A program made the translations under genes and the position numbers. From positions 1 to 46,156 of the forward strand of contig CANLOW010000012.1 of NCBI GenBank assembly GCA_947493035.1: a stretch of DNA of 46,156 nucleotides. Reading direction: 5' to 3'. Shown in pieces: positions 45,401-46,156 of this stretch (position 1 is the first letter of the stretch; the number at the start of each line of letters is the position of its first letter). This DNA is from an uncultured Aquimarina sp. Lineage in GTDB: Bacteria > Bacteroidota > Bacteroidia > Flavobacteriales > Flavobacteriaceae. Under the pieces are notes generated by a model that searched no databases, was not told where the DNA came from, and saw nothing but the letters and a program-made list of their open reading frames with translations.

Positions 45401-46156
45401 TACCATCTGCAATACTTAATTGATTATCTGGATCTCGAACATATCCTAAAACTGCTGGTGTCCAACTTACCTCAATAGTCTGTGAATTGTTATCGTATTG
45501 CCCATCATTAACTTCTAACAAATCTGGCCCCCAACGTATTACATTAACAAAGCTATTTGCTGCCGGAGTTACCGTAATGGTACTGCTAAAATTCATAGCC
45601 CCATCATTCCACAAATAAGATACCCCTTGACCATCAAACTGATCAGCTGTTGTTAATGCTAAGCTTGCATCCGAAAGATCAATCACATAACCCGCACTTG
45701 CTCCTCCATCGGTAAATGCCCCACTCACTTCTTGTGAACCTACAATAGTTACAGGAGCATTATTTGCGGCTGTAGTTTGGAAATCACAACCTAATTCTAC
45801 TACATCTAAAATACCATCGTTGTCATCATCTAAATCCACTAAATCTGGCACACCATCATTATCAAAATCTGGTGCCGTACACCCGTCTTGTGTAGCATCG
45901 GTAACTAAATAATAAGTAGGAGCATAACTTACTTCTCCGTCATTTGGCGCAGCTTGCTCTACAATATCTGCTAAACCATTCCCGTTAGTATCTTCTCCAT
46001 TCAATAAGGTATTGGTAAATTGGAAGTTTGCCGTAGTATCCGAAGTAGCATTCGCTTCCTTTGCATCACTACAGCCATCATTATCACTATCTACATCTAA
46101 GTAATCTGGAATGGCATCATTCGCACTATCGGTATTGATTAGTTCACAAACACTGG
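36432..46156 (-). CDS. Second giant TSP3/discoidin modular protein (5' end beyond the window)
   Basis: An open frame from the right edge to a TAG at 36432, at least 3241 residues. The codon at 46004 that could look like a start is an internal TTG in continuous coding sequence, so the true N-terminus lies outside. The architecture matches the gene at 24009: TSP3 blocks alternate with beta modules. The unrecognised WGPDL/DPDNQL module appears at about 45790-45250, 44850-44270, 43910-43340 and 41040-40490, and a fifth is cut by the edge. Discoidin-like modules are at 42950-42430, 40080-39590, 39130-38710 and 38290-37800, the one at 38710 being the clearest. The last 130 residues are almost the same as in the paralogue. 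It is inferred to be a calcium-stabilised surface protein. Confidence 0.87.
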   Translation of the reverse strand, partial: SVCELINTDSANDAIPDYLDVDSDNDGCSDAKEANATSDTTANFQFTNTLLNGEDTNGNGLADIVEQAAPNDGEVSYAPTYYLVTDATQDGCTAPDFDNDGVPDLVDLDDDNDGILDVVELGCDFQTTAANNAPVTIVGSQEVSGAFTDGGASAGYVIDLSDASLALTTADQFDGQGVSYLWNDGAMNFSSTITVTPAANSFVNVIRWGPDLLEVNDGQYDNNSQTIEVSWTPAVLGYVRDPDNQLSIADGTQIFSGDSIVQLLDHVNGTGTWYLEFPINSTMSVFTLTTDHTDTANFGQDGYSLVVELCEDPDIDGDGIAPHLDLDSDGDGCPDAEEGGVLNITGLTTGDLVNSGGTTTGVANSRFVFTAPTNDVNRDGLFDGADGSTIDGTPEYTNTYYLAQSAVLDACADLDNDGVGDLVDIDDDNDGILDTVELGCGFGISSNTAQANTANNQSVAGQFTNGSAVADYTVNFTDVNVAFGGTSVIVGDGVHYLLNDNDADGDFSEDITITTSGTSVLNTVTYGAQTNNNPVTATSRDNDQQTILLNWIPAVVATVIDPDNQLDIADGMEITSGTTITQTADQFNGVATWRIEFNVNLLTSFNLTTAHDHNTGNAIGTESYGFNASVCELINTDSANDAIPDYLDVDSDNDGCSDAKEANATSSTVANFQFTNTLVNGEDTNGNGLADIVEQAAPNDGEVSYAPTYYLVTDATQDGCTVPDFDNDGVPDLVDLDDDNDGILDVVELGCDFQTTAANNAPVTIVGSQEVSGAFTDGGASAGYVIDLSDASAVLTTADQFDGQGVSYLWNDASMNFSSTITVTPGANSFVNVIRWGPDLLEVNDGQYDNNSQTIEVSWTPAVLGYVRDPDNQLSIADGTQIFSGDSIVQLLDHVNGTGTWYLEFPINSTMSVFTLTTDHTDTANFGQDGYSLVVELCEDPDIDGDGIAPHLDLDSDGDGCPDAEEGGVLNITGLTTGDLVNSGGTTIGVANSRFVFTAPTNDVNRDGLFDGADGATIDGATEYTSTYDFLATSSVLNACSDIDNDGVPDVTDIDDDNDGILDADESPSCFFSLFELGLDGGERTFIVDVSTELTFTGTLSNVVDNSATSAPIFTNAQNITGLNVLTFGFDFPVEINELTLNYTSTNSIFNHNNATQTDVVIQGSNDGVSFTNISAVKTVGRAAETGNINTFPITSPDTYSFYRIEGVQGTMYSTGRVGDVMFITDNFVQSLYPKVTCTANFDSGTGDILYNHQDPDSDGDGCSDAFEAGATTDETADFAFTNTLVNGEDTNGNGLADTVEDIPANPSQTNYTSTYNIYALNDNINACLDTDNDGIKDVADLDDDNDGVLDTDECKTIEFGTPQATTVATFLSLDNGATVAGNPDLSSYNVIVGSNFATSVEYVDPPIPNSSLPAATMFDFEGTIGSCSGGIDKLINGNYTDDLTLTETWSFHTTAAFGNKTNWGNHPDTGEPIRISLRFNHTQPLEIQGVLIANDRGVSSDGVRNFITEFYDSNDNLLGTETSLVTNATTGNYWFDYGRIYSNVSYTILRLLDAQSGGAYNCSANGGTSGTGMHWREFAVVAEPSLGCFTNTDGDPDSNSLDTDSDGDGCSDAFEAGATTDTTPDFTFNISQGLGNGDENGNGLADVIEDLPANPGTINYGLNYNLAISDVVSLCIDMDNDGIGDYVDVDDDNDGVLDTTEMLCGEATATNSNVVTTTGSQSVEGNFINGSADVTYVIDLSDASVALTSASQTDGAVVSYVFNDASLSHTNTITLTPASGTVFNTVYWGPDLLDDNGANIDTDVQKITLTWTSNVLAIVHDPDNQLLLDDESVIVSGDIVETRADQLNGAATWFVEFQYFFDNSVFALTLNHEGVKNFGLEEYSIQTNICYDPDLDLDGIAPYLDLDSDGDTCPDAVEAGVSPSTNLVSGDVINGTGGAGNTTTATANANFVFTAPANDVNGDGLHDDVDVNQDSVPEYTSTYELIALSNTLNACVDNDNDGIGDLVDIDDDNDGIVDAEESPTCFFAETEWTTGDRTSLINITSDLTMINTSYALENVVDGDTANVAADQARFTNVLVVTGNTIMQFEFINAIELNEIIFQLQNSNSFLLNGVSATVQGSNDGTNWTDLSVSTAYGQAEVDLEVNVVITQNAGLYRFYRLQGDAGSTWSNGFINEVTFNLTNYVASKYFKATCTEDLDDDGVLNHLDLDSDGDDCPDAVEANVSPIIGLGQGTIENGTGGAVTTTTPNIDDAQFSFDQTTNGGNDDTNDDGLLDSLDSNSGATLPLNGTTEYSSTYNENALDATRDGCIDTDNDGIGDLVDIDDDNDGILDVDERVLCTEELLDPNPASGDYVNSGNFGGLNAPQLTSGTSWSGVNNTDTNQFVGMLFGGARRIVGVTTAGRGNAGQWVASYQLEGTKDGTSWVSIGTFTANTNNTTQVFNTVTDSDEDWTGLRINPLTWNSFPSIRFQFTLEIPCSQDLDDDGVPNRLDLDSDGDGCPDAVEAGVAPITGIATADIENGTGGAVTSTVATADAQFTFTQDTANSDPDTNNDGLIDSVDDNGGSGTIDGVPEYTSTYTNYALSEVLNACSDTDNDDIPDLFDVDADNDGIINSDESPTCFIPETVWTTGDRTADITVTSDLTMINASYALDNTVDGETANVAANQARFTNVLPVTGNTIMQFEFTNGLDISEIIFQLQNSNSFLLNGVSATVQGSNDGSNWTDLSVSAAYGQAEADLEVNVAITQNSGLYRFYRLQGDAGSTWSNGFINEVTFTLNNYQASLYPRTTCTEDLDGDGILNHLDLDSDGDGCPDAVEAGVAPTTGIGNGDVINGDGVTNTMTSTADAQFGFTSNATNDSNGDGLLDSIDDNGGTGTIDGVTEYISTYNTFASDDTINACLDSDGDTVNDVFDLDDDNDGILDTDEGIDFTSFNVLADNLSFTDCSGTNTITHTTSGGLTGINGTRFSIRESTITDGDSYTFEFGTPIDNVSLFFDNVLEQGVIGNFSVLYEDNTTDNGLDFILSDNPNGYTFTSSDNLEKISFSGVPAVTDENVNGSQTDASQARGTVELIGLDDKKVKAVTFQFLDQNPTSVAFSAFVNPTIICFSKDTDNDGIPNHLDLDSDGDGCPDAVEGDGDFEQTDLTDATGTGLDLPNNGLDSAGQAVTGYTGSTNMSVIANLVGNSGTAASPNVDTDPNSPTYGVPITGLNNLPNTQGIGGSQDVIDDTSCCDIVPPTIAPN
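43121..46156 (-). repeat. Tandem duplication, 1884-bp period, inside the second giant gene
   Basis: Copy one spans 43121-44272 and copy two 45005-46156, exactly 1884 bp (628 codons) apart and differing at scattered bases only. The 732 bp between them completes the unit. On the left, similarity fades just outside 43121 and 45005; on the right it is still running at the window edge, so further copies may exist. Confidence 0.9.

Noticed and set aside
46002..46004. Start codon for the second giant gene at 46004
   Set aside because: The codon is TTG within sequence that continues in frame, with repeat-homologous residues, to the window edge.
24009..46156. Frequent CATCATTATCATCATC-like runs, as a microsatellite or CRISPR-like array
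   Set aside because: They are the reverse complement of codons for acidic DDDNDG loops. Spacing follows protein modules and there are no conserved repeats with unique spacers.

Overview
The window comes from a low-GC member of the Bacteroidota, most likely a Flavobacteriaceae chromosome. Four starts are preceded by the Bacteroidota -7 promoter box TAnnTTTG. The gene families also fit: DUF6702 next to an M1 peptidase, a TatA with the FGADKIPEIARGLGKGMR signature, YfhO, an FKBP-like lipoprotein with a calcium-binding tail, an ApbE lipoprotein, and giant thrombospondin type-3 (TSP3) repeat proteins. I cannot name a genus from the sequence alone.

Layout. (1) 1-1571, minus strand: the 5' part of a secreted protein built from an exact 204-bp (68-aa) tandem repeat; it runs off the left edge. 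(2) 1920-7450, plus strand: a TMTC-like membrane glycosyltransferase with TPRs, a DUF6702 protein coupled to a secreted M1 metallopeptidase, and tatA. (3) 7918-11776, plus strand: gpmI with a strong terminator, then map, a NUMOD4/HNH-like protein and a methyltransferase. (4) 11832-18578, minus strand: an apbE lipoprotein gene and a small conserved protein, then a tightly overlapping surface-glycan group (YfhO, GT4 glycosyltransferase, Wzx-type flippase) in which two of three genes use non-ATG starts. (5) 18785-20584: an outer-membrane barrel-like protein with a long lysine-rich tail. (6) 21366-23424: a divergent pair of an FKBP/TSP3 lipoprotein and an hslR-phosphoribosyltransferase pair. (7) 23561-23938: a remnant of an IS1595-type transposase. 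(8) 24009-46156: two head-to-tail paralogous giant genes on the minus strand, 4008 aa complete and at least 3241 aa incomplete.

The giant proteins dominate the window. They alternate calcium-binding TSP3 blocks with beta-rich modules: discoidin-like domains, one RCC1-like propeller, and a roughly 190-residue module that I do not recognise and that occurs at least eight times across the two proteins. Both end in a near-identical C-terminal segment with no type IX secretion signal that I can recognise. One gene carries an in-frame 1884-bp tandem duplication.

How the genes may work together (inference): much of the window concerns the cell envelope. It encodes large exported surface proteins, a possible protein glycosyltransferase, surface-polysaccharide synthesis and export, Tat export, a periplasmic flavin transferase, and secreted peptidase and FKBP-like proteins. 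No tRNA, rRNA, CRISPR array or phage was seen. Two intergenic regions (7451-7917 and 20661-21286) share a degenerate mosaic of hairpin repeats.
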